Source: Chryseobacterium viscerum | Lineage (GTDB): Bacteria > Bacteroidota > Bacteroidia > Flavobacteriales > Weeksellaceae | DNA: 64,000 bases | Reading direction: 5' to 3' | Assembly: GCF_002899945.2 (NCBI RefSeq) | Contig: NZ_PPEG02000006.1 | Span: 186,001 to 250,000, forward strand | Part shown: one piece after another, positions 8,672 through 16,677 of the stretch | Position numbering within the stretch: position 1 is the first letter of the stretch | Layout: the number at the start of each line of letters is the position of its first letter | Position numbers and translations under genes: made by a program | The notes under the pieces: generated by a model | The model's input: only the letters and a program-made list of their open reading frames with translations | What the model was told of the DNA's origin: nothing | Database searches by the model: none

Positions 8672-9469
8672 TCATTTTATACTCGTAATATTCCCACAAA
8701 GATTTTCGAGATGGAATATTTTATGGAAAGGACTTTTCACTTCTTTCAAATGCTCTTTATCCTGAATAAAAGTATATCTGGAAGCAATAGAATTCATATC
8801 TGAAACAATCACCAGCCAGCATTCATCCACTGAGGTGTCGTAGTAGGGAAATTTTTCGTTCTTTTTTTCTATGAGTTCCAGAATCTTTTCTGAGCAGAGT
8901 TCATCAAAAAGATTCATATTGTATTCATGGGTGATAAAAACATTTCTCCGGTGAAAGGATTTCCTTATACTTTTTACACAGCCTACTCCTTTATTCCGCT
9001 TGATACTTTTATAGATACTGATGATATTATCCTGCTGTACTTCCAGGTTATCAAATTTAGTTTCCGGATAGAATTCTAAAAAATAAACACCACGATATTT
9101 CGTAGTGTCTTCTTGTTCTAATAATATTTCTGCTTGACGAAACATCTTATTCAAAGTACTTTCTACTTTTTTCATTTCCAGATGATTGATCACTTCAGTC
9201 AGCTCTATTCCAATTTTTTTGTCGTTTAATTTTGCGATAAAGTCTGGACTCTCGCAGGTAAGGTTTTCAAATTTAACTTCGGGGAAATGATGCATAAAAG
9301 AGTTCAGAAGAAGGATCTCTGACTTCTTTCTATATTTTTCACGATCATGAAGCAGAGATTCGTCTATAGTACGGTGATACTTCTCCATGGGCTTTTTTTT
9401 CAAATGCCGATTCAGATAGTATAAACTCAGATTCTTGATCAGATCTTCCTCAGAAAATGTCTTTTTCAT
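8672..9469 (-). CDS. Hypothetical protein with possible PD-(D/E)XK-like core
   Basis: 265 residues, not recognised as a named family. A segment at about residues 75-95 reads ESPDFIAKLNDKKIGIELTEV. This resembles the PD...(D/E)-x-K metal-binding core of restriction-enzyme-fold nucleases, with Thr in place of the usual Lys (P-D-F then E-L-T). The remainder is rich in Lys, Glu and aromatic residues, with no signal peptide, so it is likely cytosolic. It stands alone between two non-operonic neighbours and has no adjacent methyltransferase. The nuclease-fold idea is an inference from one motif. Confidence 0.7.
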   Translation of the reverse strand: MKKTFSEEDLIKNLSLYYLNRHLKKKPMEKYHRTIDESLLHDREKYRKKSEILLLNSFMHHFPEVKFENLTCESPDFIAKLNDKKIGIELTEVINHLEMKKVESTLNKMFRQAEILLEQEDTTKYRGVYFLEFYPETKFDNLEVQQDNIISIYKSIKRNKGVGCVKSIRKSFHRRNVFITHEYNMNLFDELCSEKILELIEKKNEKFPYYDTSVDECWLVIVSDMNSIASRYTFIQDKEHLKEVKSPFHKIFHLENLCGNITSIK

Positions 9470-9639
9470 GTGTGATTTTTTTATTTAATTAAGAACACAT
9501 GCTGCCTTTGGCTTTCACCACTAAAAGTTTTTGATAATCAAAATTTTACACTCTTAAAGGTAAGTAAAAAAAGCATTCAATGCTTCATTTTAAAATTAAT
9601 TTATCTATTAATTAATGTAAAGTTTATTTTCATAATTAA

Positions 9640-9647
9640 TACCTTTG
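9640..9647 (+). promoter_or_regulatory. -7 box for the phosphorylase-like gene
   Basis: TACCTTTG matches TAnnTTTG and lies 25 bases upstream of the ATG at 9673. A TTTA lies at about the -33 position. Confidence 0.6.
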
Positions 9648-9672
9648 GCTTTTTAAACACAAACACACATTT

Positions 9673-11337
9673 ATGGATTTTAGGAATTTCAGAATACCCT
9701 ACAACATCAATCCTCAATATTCAAAAAAAACCGCTTATTTCTCGATGGAATTTGCTCTTGAGCAGGTTCTGAAAATATATTCGGGAGGACTTGGCTTTTT
9801 GGCAGGATCTCATATGAGAAGTGCCTATAATCTTAAGCAGGATCTTATCGGAATCGGTATCCTATGGAAATTTGGTTATTATGACCAGGCAAGAAATCAT
9901 GACCAGACTTTACAGCCGGTATGGACAAGAAAAATGTACAGCTTTCTTGAAGACACCGGAATAAAATTTCAAATCGAAATTCACAGTGCTCCTGTCTGGG
10001 TAAAAGTATGGTACCTTGATCCTGAAATTTTCAATACGGCGCCTATGTTTTTTCTTTCAACAGACGTTCCGGAAAATGATCATGTTTCCAAAACAATCTG
10101 CCACAAATTATATGACGCGAATGAGTCTACAAAACTGGCACAATATATTTTATTAGGAAAAGGAGGTGCAAAATTACTGGATGAAATGAATACTGAAAGG
10201 GATGTTTATCATCTTAATGAAGCTCATGGACTTCCCGCAGCGTTCTATCTGTTAAAAAAATATAACGGAGACCTCAATAAGGTTAAAGAAAAATTGGTTT
10301 TTACCACTCATACTCCTGAAGAAGCAGGTAACGAAAAGCACAGTTTCAGATTATGTTATGATATGTCCTATTTCTCAGGCTACAGCATGGAAGAAGTAAA
10401 AAATATTGAAGGTACCAACGATGACCGCTTCAATCATTCTCTTTGTGCATTAAAAATGGCAAGAATCGCCAATGGGGTTTCCCAGCTTCATGGTGTCGTT
10501 TCCCGGGCAATGTGGAGTAAATATCCGGGAATCTGCGAAATCACATCCATCACTAATGCCCAGGAATTTAAATATTGGTCGGATAAACCTTTATACAACG
10601 CAAAAGATGAAAATGATGCAACGGTTTTTGATTACCGCAAAAAGCATTTAAAGAAAAAACTATTCAGCATTGTAGCGGACCAAACAGGAAATTTGTTTAA
10701 TCCCAATATTTTCACCATTGTCTGGGCCAGAAGATTTGCAGGCTATAAAAGAGCCGATCTTCTTTTGCATGATAAAGAAAGATTCTACAGGCTTTTGAAT
10801 AATCCAAAATATCCCGTACAAATCATTTGGGCTGGAAAACCTTATCCAATGGACTATTCGGCTATTTCTACCTTCAATACATTGGTGGAAGAAAGTAAAA
10901 ACCACAAAAGTATAGCCGTCCTTACTGGCTATGAACTCTCTTTAAGTAAATCTTTAAAACAGGGGTCTGATCTATGGCTTAACAATCCCAGGGTTCCGAG
11001 AGAAGCGTCTGGTACTTCCGGTATGACTGCAGCCATGAACGGGTCTATCAATTTATCCACAGATGATGGATGGATTCCGGAATTTGCCAAACATGGGGAA
11101 AACTCTTTCGTAGTTCCAAAAGCTGATTATCATAATATGAGCATCTACGAACAGGACAATTATGATTTAAACAAATTATATGAAATTCTGGAAAACGAAA
11201 TTCTTCCGATGTATTACGACAATCCAGATCAGTGGAGAAAGATCCAGCACAACGCAATGGACGATGTGAAAGATCATTTTAATAGTGACAGGATGGCGGA
11301 TGAATATTATAGAATACTTTATAATGAAGCGAAATAG
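9673..11337 (+). CDS. Alpha-glucan phosphorylase family protein lacking the PLP lysine
   Basis: 554 residues, GT35 family (the short alpha-glucan phosphorylase branch). N-terminal motifs are YFSMEFALEQ and YSGGLGFLAGSH. The centre has TTHTPEEAGNEKH, and the phosphate-site segment RRFAGYKRAD retains an Arg and a Lys. The segment EASGTSGMTAAMNG at residues 444-457 is where phosphorylases normally read GMK (or NMK): the lysine that forms the Schiff base with pyridoxal phosphate is Thr452 here. Ordinary family members cleave glycogen to glucose 1-phosphate, so this protein may not be a PLP-dependent phosphorylase. Cytosolic, monocistronic, with its own promoter and terminator. I believe other Bacteroidota homologues share the Thr. 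Confidence 0.85.
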   Translation: MDFRNFRIPYNINPQYSKKTAYFSMEFALEQVLKIYSGGLGFLAGSHMRSAYNLKQDLIGIGILWKFGYYDQARNHDQTLQPVWTRKMYSFLEDTGIKFQIEIHSAPVWVKVWYLDPEIFNTAPMFFLSTDVPENDHVSKTICHKLYDANESTKLAQYILLGKGGAKLLDEMNTERDVYHLNEAHGLPAAFYLLKKYNGDLNKVKEKLVFTTHTPEEAGNEKHSFRLCYDMSYFSGYSMEEVKNIEGTNDDRFNHSLCALKMARIANGVSQLHGVVSRAMWSKYPGICEITSITNAQEFKYWSDKPLYNAKDENDATVFDYRKKHLKKKLFSIVADQTGNLFNPNIFTIVWARRFAGYKRADLLLHDKERFYRLLNNPKYPVQIIWAGKPYPMDYSAISTFNTLVEESKNHKSIAVLTGYELSLSKSLKQGSDLWLNNPRVPREASGTSGMTAAMNGSINLSTDDGWIPEFAKHGENSFVVPKADYHNMSIYEQDNYDLNKLYEILENEILPMYYDNPDQWRKIQHNAMDDVKDHFNSDRMADEYYRILYNEAK

Positions 11338-11353
11338 TAATTTTGCTTTCTAT

Positions 11354-11389
11354 AAAAAATGCCTGGAAAAAATTTCCGGGCATTTTTTA
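11354..11389. terminator. Bidirectional terminator
   Basis: Hairpin AAAAAATGCC-GGAAA / TTTCC-GGCATTTTTT with A and T tracts on both sides, between convergent genes ending at 11337 and 11395. Confidence 0.85.
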
Positions 11390-11394
11390 TAAGT

Positions 11395-11583
11395 TTATTT
11401 ACTTTTTTTCTTTGCAGGTACTTTTAGCCCTTCTTCTCTCGCTTCAGAAATACCAATGGCGATGGCTTGTTTTCTATCGGTCACTTTCTGTCCGGAAGAA
11501 GATTTCAGTTTCCCTTCCTTGAATTCGTGCATTACTTTTCCTACTTTGTCCTGAGCTTTTTCTGAATATTTAGTCTTGCTCAT
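11395..11583 (-). CDS. Small basic DUF6496-like protein
   Basis: 62 residues. The sequence is very lysine-rich, with a central GKVMHEFKEGKLKSSSG segment and a conserved RKQAIAIGISEAREEG helix, and ends KKKSK. It matches a small basic family that I recall as DUF6496, common in Bacteroidota. The function is unknown; the charge suggests nucleic-acid binding, but nothing in the sequence proves it. It lies 12 bases downstream of the unrelated gene 11596-12069 and may share its transcript. Confidence 0.8.
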   Translation of the reverse strand: MSKTKYSEKAQDKVGKVMHEFKEGKLKSSSGQKVTDRKQAIAIGISEAREEGLKVPAKKKSK

Positions 11584-11595
11584 GATGAGATTTTT

Positions 11596-12069
11596 TTAAG
11601 ATTTTGGCAGGGATACCCCTAATTCATAAACGCAGGCGTGCTTCAAATATTTTGAACGCTCTCTCGATGTTACCGACTCAAAATGATCATTCTTGATTAC
11701 AATGATCGGATCTTCTATATTTTCAATTTCAAAATTGGCAAAATACCGCTCATCCGGGCTGGTTTTATCATTTTTAGCCTTTATTTTCTGCAGTTCATCT
11801 GCATATTTTCTGAATCCGGGATCTGAGGAATGGATAAACTTGTATTCATCACCTGCATATACATAATAATGAATTTTTTTCTCAACTAAACCTCCTTCAT
11901 TTGTAATTTCGGGATTATCATTTCCATCTCTAAATACTACTTCCACCAATGTACCTCCTTTCTTCTGAGCACATTCTTCGGCATCATTAAAACTTGAAAA
12001 ACCTGTATACACAATCTGGTCTTTCAATACGTAACGGTTTAGTTTCTGGTTGTATGCATTTGTTTCCAT
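11596..12069 (-). CDS. Hypothetical protein, 157 residues
   Basis: Not recognised. It is cytosolic, with no signal peptide, an even mix of charged and aromatic residues, and a central KKIHYYVYAGDEYKF strand pattern. The tail KHACVYELGVSLPKS contains one of its two cysteines. Its only likely operon partner is the small basic protein just downstream. Codon use resembles the neighbours and the frame is intact, so it is likely a real gene. Confidence 0.6.
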   Translation of the reverse strand: METNAYNQKLNRYVLKDQIVYTGFSSFNDAEECAQKKGGTLVEVVFRDGNDNPEITNEGGLVEKKIHYYVYAGDEYKFIHSSDPGFRKYADELQKIKAKNDKTSPDERYFANFEIENIEDPIIVIKNDHFESVTSRERSKYLKHACVYELGVSLPKS

Positions 12070-12195
12070 AATTATTATTGAATTTGATTTATAATTATTA
12101 CATATTCAATTTTTTTGCCAAATTGCCTTTTTTAAAAAAATTCATTACTGAATATTTTTTATTACTTTAGAGACGAAAAACTAAAAATATTTACC

Positions 12196-12417
12196 ATGAA
12201 AAATCTCAAAAAAATCTCAAGATTACAATTAAAGGAAGTACACGGAGGTGTTTTACCCGGAATGAGAAGATGTGTAGACGAAGTTACATGTAAGCTAAGA
12301 ACCTGGTGGATTGGAGGAGGATTAGATTCTCCCTGCACTGCTACGTACCCTTTCTGCGCGCCTGAAGGATATTACCCTCCAGAAACCGGAGATCCGGGAA
12401 CGATGCATGAAGCTTAA
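12196..12417 (+). CDS. GG-leader small peptide precursor
   Basis: 73 residues. The N-terminus MKNLKKISRLQLKEVHGG has the hallmark of Flavobacteriia bacteriocin-like precursors: a basic start, a helix with L-x-x-L/x-E spacing, and a Gly-Gly cleavage site at residues 17-18. Cleavage by a peptidase-containing ABC transporter would release about 55 residues with four cysteines, tryptophans and a Pro/Gly-rich tail. No such transporter is seen in this window. The cysteine and Gly/Pro content suggests a secreted, possibly disulfide-bonded peptide. Its activity and target are unknown. A strong terminator follows. Confidence 0.7.
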   Translation: MKNLKKISRLQLKEVHGGVLPGMRRCVDEVTCKLRTWWIGGGLDSPCTATYPFCAPEGYYPPETGDPGTMHEA

Positions 12418-12428
12418 TGACCATACAG

Positions 12429-12456
12429 AATCAGGACTTGAAGTCCTGATTTTTAT
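12429..12456 (+). terminator. Terminator of the GG-leader gene
   Basis: Stem AATCAGGAC / GTCCTGATT around a five-base loop, followed by T-rich sequence, just after the stop codon at 12417. Confidence 0.85.
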
Positions 12457-12484
12457 TTTATATGGTTATATAAGTAAGAATTAT

Positions 12485-12492
12485 TAAATTTG
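12485..12492 (+). promoter_or_regulatory. -7 box that fixes the DPP IV start
   Basis: TAAATTTG matches TAnnTTTG exactly and lies 19 bases upstream of the ATG at 12511. It rules out the upstream in-frame TTG at 12490, which falls inside the box. Confidence 0.65.
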
Positions 12493-12510
12493 GAAGCATT
12501 AAAATTAGAA

Positions 12511-14640
12511 ATGAAAAAACTCCTCTTAACTCTTATTGTTGCAGCTGTATTCCAAAGTGTATCAGCACAGGAAATCACTTTAGATAAAATATATTCAGGA
12601 TATTACCGTGGAAAAGGGATCGCAGGGATCACTTCCATGAAAAACGGTGAAAATTATCTTGTCATCGAATCATCGGGAATTGCAAAATATTCTTACAAAA
12701 CTTCTCAGAAAGAGGGAAATCTTGTGGACGGAAGATTTGAAAGCTATATTTTTTCTGATGATGAATCTAAAATCCTTTTACAGACAGGCAGCCAGCCTAT
12801 CTACAGACATTCTTTTCTTGGGAAGTTTGATGTAAAAGATTTAAAATCCGGAAAAGTAATCAGCCTGAACGATGGTAAAACAGTTCAGGAACCAACGTTT
12901 TCACCAGATGCAACGAAAGTGGCGTTCATTTCTGACAACAATTTATTCTATCAGGACCTTTCCTCAGGAAAAATCACCCAGATTACTACTGATGGTAAAA
13001 AGAATTCTATTCTGAATGGTTTGGCAGATTGGGTATATGAAGAGGAATTCGGACATGCAAGACAATATGAGTGGACCAAAAATTCTGATGCCATCGTATT
13101 TGTAAAATCTGATGAAAGCCAGGTTCCGGAAATCTATATTCCGATCTACGGAAAAAGCCTTTATCCAGCTGAAATGCGTTATAAATATCCAAAAGCGGGT
13201 GAGAAAAACGCTGTAGTTTCTGCACAGTTGTACCGTCTTGAGAATGGGAAAACAACACCGCTGAATTTAGGTTCTTTCAAAAATTATTACATCCCGAATG
13301 TATTCCAGACAGCAAAAGCTGATGAAATTGTTTTAATTACTTCTGAGAGAATTCAGAATGCTTCAGATATTTTAAAAGTAAATACAAAAACAGGAGCGGT
13401 TCAGAAATTATTCACCGAAACGGATGATAAGTGGATCGATACCGATAGCCCAACTCTTGAATTCCTTGAAGATGATTCTTTCCTTTGGGCTTCTGAAAGA
13501 GACGGAAACCGCCACCTTTACTGGTATGACAAAGATGGTAAGCTTAAAAAGCAAATCACAAAAGGCAACTGGGAGGTAACTGACTATTATGGATTCAACC
13601 CAAAATCTAAAGAAATTTACGTTCAGACTACTGAAAAAGGAAGTATCAATAAAGTCGTTTCCAAAGTAAATATTGAAAGCGGAAAAGCTCAGCTGATCTC
13701 CAATGCGGAAGGGAATAATTCTGCTAACTTCAGCAAAAACTATAATTATTTTATTGAAACCTCTTCTACTGCATCAAAGCCTTACACTTATGTTTTAAAA
13801 GACGGTAACGGAAAAGTGGTAAAAGAACTTCAAAACAACAACGATCAGTTACAGAAATTAAAAACGGATAATTTTGCTGAAAAAGAATTCATCACGATTC
13901 CCAATGCTGTAGGCGATCAAATGAATGCGTGGATCATGAAGCCTAAAAACTTTGATCCTAATAAAAAATACCCTCTGTTTATGTTCCAATATTCAGGACC
14001 GGGATCTCAGCAGGTTGCAAACTCATGGGATAACGGAAATGCAATGTGGTTCAATCATCTTGTACAAAAAGGATATATCGTAGCTTGTGTAGACGGACGT
14101 GGAACCGGGTATAAAGGAGCTAAATACAAGAAAGTAACCTATATGAACCTAGGAAAATATGAGATTGAAGATCAGATCACTGCAGCAAAATGGCTTGGAA
14201 ACCAGACTTATATTGATAAAAGCAGAATCGGAATGTTCGGATGGAGCTTCGGTGGTTATATGACCAGTTTAGCAATGACTAAAGGTGCTGATGTTTTCAA
14301 AGTGGGAATTGCTGTAGCACCGGTAACCAACTGGAGATATTATGACTCTGTATATACGGAAAGATTTATGAGAACACCTCAGGAAAACCCTGATGGATAT
14401 GATAAAAACTCTCCTACAGAATACGCCAATCTGTTGAAAGGAAAATTCTTATTGATCCACGGAACGGCTGATGACAACGTTCACTTCCAGAACTCTATGG
14501 AGTTTTCTGAAGCTTTGATTCAAAACAAAAAACAGTTTGATTTCATGGCTTATCCGGATAAAAACCACGGAATTTATGGTGGACAGACAAGACCGCAATT
14601 GTATCAGAAAATGACGGATTTCATCCTGAATAATTTATAA
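12511..14640 (+). CDS. S9 family dipeptidyl peptidase IV-like protease
   Basis: 709 residues with a Sec signal peptide (about 1-20, ending VSAQE). A beta-propeller domain covers about residues 20-450 and an alpha/beta-hydrolase domain follows. The serine nucleophile is in GWSFGGYM at about 585-590, the catalytic Asp in GTADDNVHF, and the catalytic His in KNHGIYG near the end. Family members remove N-terminal X-Pro or X-Ala dipeptides from peptides, here in the periplasm or outside. Three POT-type peptide transporters follow at once, so a role in extracellular peptide use is likely. The ATG at 12511 gives a proper signal peptide. Confidence 0.9.
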   Translation: MKKLLLTLIVAAVFQSVSAQEITLDKIYSGYYRGKGIAGITSMKNGENYLVIESSGIAKYSYKTSQKEGNLVDGRFESYIFSDDESKILLQTGSQPIYRHSFLGKFDVKDLKSGKVISLNDGKTVQEPTFSPDATKVAFISDNNLFYQDLSSGKITQITTDGKKNSILNGLADWVYEEEFGHARQYEWTKNSDAIVFVKSDESQVPEIYIPIYGKSLYPAEMRYKYPKAGEKNAVVSAQLYRLENGKTTPLNLGSFKNYYIPNVFQTAKADEIVLITSERIQNASDILKVNTKTGAVQKLFTETDDKWIDTDSPTLEFLEDDSFLWASERDGNRHLYWYDKDGKLKKQITKGNWEVTDYYGFNPKSKEIYVQTTEKGSINKVVSKVNIESGKAQLISNAEGNNSANFSKNYNYFIETSSTASKPYTYVLKDGNGKVVKELQNNNDQLQKLKTDNFAEKEFITIPNAVGDQMNAWIMKPKNFDPNKKYPLFMFQYSGPGSQQVANSWDNGNAMWFNHLVQKGYIVACVDGRGTGYKGAKYKKVTYMNLGKYEIEDQITAAKWLGNQTYIDKSRIGMFGWSFGGYMTSLAMTKGADVFKVGIAVAPVTNWRYYDSVYTERFMRTPQENPDGYDKNSPTEYANLLKGKFLLIHGTADDNVHFQNSMEFSEALIQNKKQFDFMAYPDKNHGIYGGQTRPQLYQKMTDFILNNL

Positions 14641-14767
14641 TTATTTCCAAACCATTAAATTAAGTTGAGTAGTCATTCTAATGTTTTAAGGCTTTAAAAA
14701 AGTCTTCTTACTATTTTTAACAGCTTAATAGATCTTAATGATTTAAGAAAAATAAAAGTTTTAAACT

Positions 14768-14798
14768 AAAAACCTCTCCATTAGATGGAGAGGTTTTT
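14768..14798 (+). terminator. Terminator after the DPP IV gene
   Basis: A 14-bp perfect inverted repeat (AAAAACCTCTCCAT and its complement) with a three-base loop and T tract, about 130 bases beyond the stop at 14640. Confidence 0.85.
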
Positions 14799-14860
14799 TT
14801 ATTTATTTCATTAATCGTTTAGGCAAGTATTATTTATTTTATCAATTAAAATTAAAAACT

Positions 14861-14868
14861 TATTTTTG
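14861..14868 (+). promoter_or_regulatory. -7 box of the first POT transporter
   Basis: TATTTTTG matches TAnnTTTG, 22 bases before the ATG at 14890. The alternative TTG at 14866 overlaps this box, which argues for 14890 as the start. Confidence 0.6.
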
Positions 14869-14889
14869 GGAAATTTGAAAATTGAATAT

Positions 14890-16545
14890 ATGAAGACTAA
14901 ACATCCTAAAGGGCTGCCCTTTCTCTTTTTTACAGAAATGTGGGAGCGTTTCGGGTACTACCTGATTCTTGGAATCTTTGTTCTGTATGTTATTGAGCCT
15001 ACCGGAATGAAAGGAGGGCTTGGGCTGCCAGACAAAACTGCTGATGACATTTTCGGAACCTATATTGCATTAACTTACCTGACTCCATTCATTGGTGGAT
15101 TCCTTGCAGACAGAGTTTTGGGATATATTAAATCTATTTATATTGGAGGCTTCTTAATGGCTGCCGGGTATATAGGAATGGGAGTTTTCAAGGATTTACC
15201 TTTATTTTATTCTTCTTTAGCTTTAATTATCATTGGAAACGGTTTCTTTAAGCCTACCATTTCCACACTTTTAGGAAATCTTTATTCTGAAGAACCTTAT
15301 AAAGCCAATAAAGACTCCGGGTATAATATTTTCTATATGGGAATCAATATCGGAGCATTTATCTGTAACATTATTGCGGCTTTCATGCGTAACAAGTTCG
15401 GTTGGGGTGAGGCTTTCATCACTGCCGGAGTCGGAATGCTTATTGGTATGGTTATTTTTACGATCGGAAGAAAGCACTACATTCATGCTGCACAGATGAA
15501 ACCTGTACAGGAAGGAGATACAAAGCTTTCAGAAATTATGCTAAAAGTATTTATTCCGGCTATAGTTGCCGGTGCAATAGGCTGGTTTATTCCTAACAAT
15601 ATCTTCGGAAGTGACAGTACGGATGCCTTTATTTTCGCATGCGTGCCTGTAATTTACTTTTATGCCTCTCTTTACTTTAAAGCTAAACCTGACGAAAAAG
15701 CACCTATCGGAGCATTACTTTCTGTATTCCTGATCAGTATGTTCTTCTGGGCTGTTTTCAAGCAGAACGGGACAGCTTTAACGAGATGGGCGAATTATTA
15801 TACGGACAGAAGTGTTCCTGCCTCTCTTGAAAAACCATTGGAAGGAATCTATATGGTGGAAGGGAAAAGTTATGAGAACAAAGAAACTCCTGTTTATGAC
15901 AATCAGTTCCGTTCTCAAAAGGATGACAAAGGAGAAACGAAAAAGGAAACAGGAAAAGATGTTTACTTTAAAAACATTTCGCCTGAACAACGTGCCGCTC
16001 TTGAGAAAAATCCAGAGAGCAAAGTATACCTATACAATACGGAATTATTTCAGTCTATCAATCCGTTCTGGGTTATTGCCCTGACCCCAGTTATCGTTGG
16101 ATTCTGGGCATTATTGAGAAGAAAAGGAAAAGAGCCACTGACTCCTACAAAAATTGTCTTAGGACTTTTCATCTCAGGACTTTCCTGTCTGGTGATGGTT
16201 TTAGCTGTCATGGCTGGAGATAATGGAGCTGTAAAAGTTTCCCCTCTATGGCTGGTAGCCAGTTACGGTGTCATTACCATCGGTGAATTATGTCTGTCTC
16301 CAATGGGACTTTCCTTTGTATCAAAACTGTCTCCTGCGAGGATTACAGCATTGATGATGGGAGGGTTTTTCCTGGCCAACTCTGTTGGTAATAAGCTTTC
16401 AGGAATCTTAGCAAGTACGTGGTACAACTACGAAAACAAGACCAATTATTTCCTTGTGAATTTTGCTTTGTTAATATTTGCTACACTTTTAGGTCTTTCT
16501 ATGTTAAAAAGACTGAACAAAATCATGAAGGAAAAAGGGCATTAA
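14890..16545 (+). CDS. POT/PTR2 family peptide transporter 1
   Basis: 551 residues, inner-membrane major facilitator of the proton-coupled oligopeptide transporter family. The first helix carries the family signature ExxERF: EMWERFGYY at about residues 16-24. About twelve to fourteen hydrophobic segments follow, with GNGFFKPTIS and YMGINIGAF typical of the PTR2 pattern. A hydrophilic stretch of about 90 residues (roughly 305-390) separates the later helices. It likely imports di- or tripeptides with protons. First of three consecutive paralogues (14890, 16678, 18906), with its own promoter box and a hairpin terminator. Confidence 0.9.
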   Translation: MKTKHPKGLPFLFFTEMWERFGYYLILGIFVLYVIEPTGMKGGLGLPDKTADDIFGTYIALTYLTPFIGGFLADRVLGYIKSIYIGGFLMAAGYIGMGVFKDLPLFYSSLALIIIGNGFFKPTISTLLGNLYSEEPYKANKDSGYNIFYMGINIGAFICNIIAAFMRNKFGWGEAFITAGVGMLIGMVIFTIGRKHYIHAAQMKPVQEGDTKLSEIMLKVFIPAIVAGAIGWFIPNNIFGSDSTDAFIFACVPVIYFYASLYFKAKPDEKAPIGALLSVFLISMFFWAVFKQNGTALTRWANYYTDRSVPASLEKPLEGIYMVEGKSYENKETPVYDNQFRSQKDDKGETKKETGKDVYFKNISPEQRAALEKNPESKVYLYNTELFQSINPFWVIALTPVIVGFWALLRRKGKEPLTPTKIVLGLFISGLSCLVMVLAVMAGDNGAVKVSPLWLVASYGVITIGELCLSPMGLSFVSKLSPARITALMMGGFFLANSVGNKLSGILASTWYNYENKTNYFLVNFALLIFATLLGLSMLKRLNKIMKEKGH

Positions 16546-16568
16546 TCCTTGATATTATAACGATTAGC

Positions 16569-16597
16569 AAGCTGCGGAAGTCCTCCGCAGCTTTTTT
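16569..16597 (+). terminator. Terminator after POT 1
   Basis: Stem AAGCTGCGGA / TCCGCAGCTT around a five-base loop, followed by a T tract, just past the stop at 16545. Confidence 0.85.
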
Positions 16598-16619
16598 ATT
16601 TAAAAATAAAATTAAAACC

Positions 16620-16649
16620 TTGCCAAAAACCTAAAATAAACTATATTTG
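16620..16649 (+). promoter_or_regulatory. Promoter of POT 2
   Basis: TTG (16620-16622), a 19-base spacer and TATATTTG (16642-16649) form a complete Bacteroidota promoter, 29 bases before the ATG at 16678. Confidence 0.75.
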
Positions 16650-16677
16650 TCAGTCTTAACAAAAATTAACAATAGAA

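Noticed and set aside
8672..9469. Full restriction-modification system
   Set aside because: Only one protein with a possible nuclease-like motif is present; no methyltransferase, specificity subunit or HTH gene lies nearby.
15812..16084. A 90-residue ORF in the first POT transporter
   Set aside because: It is an out-of-frame shadow of the POT hydrophilic loop; the POT frame is continuous and conserved.
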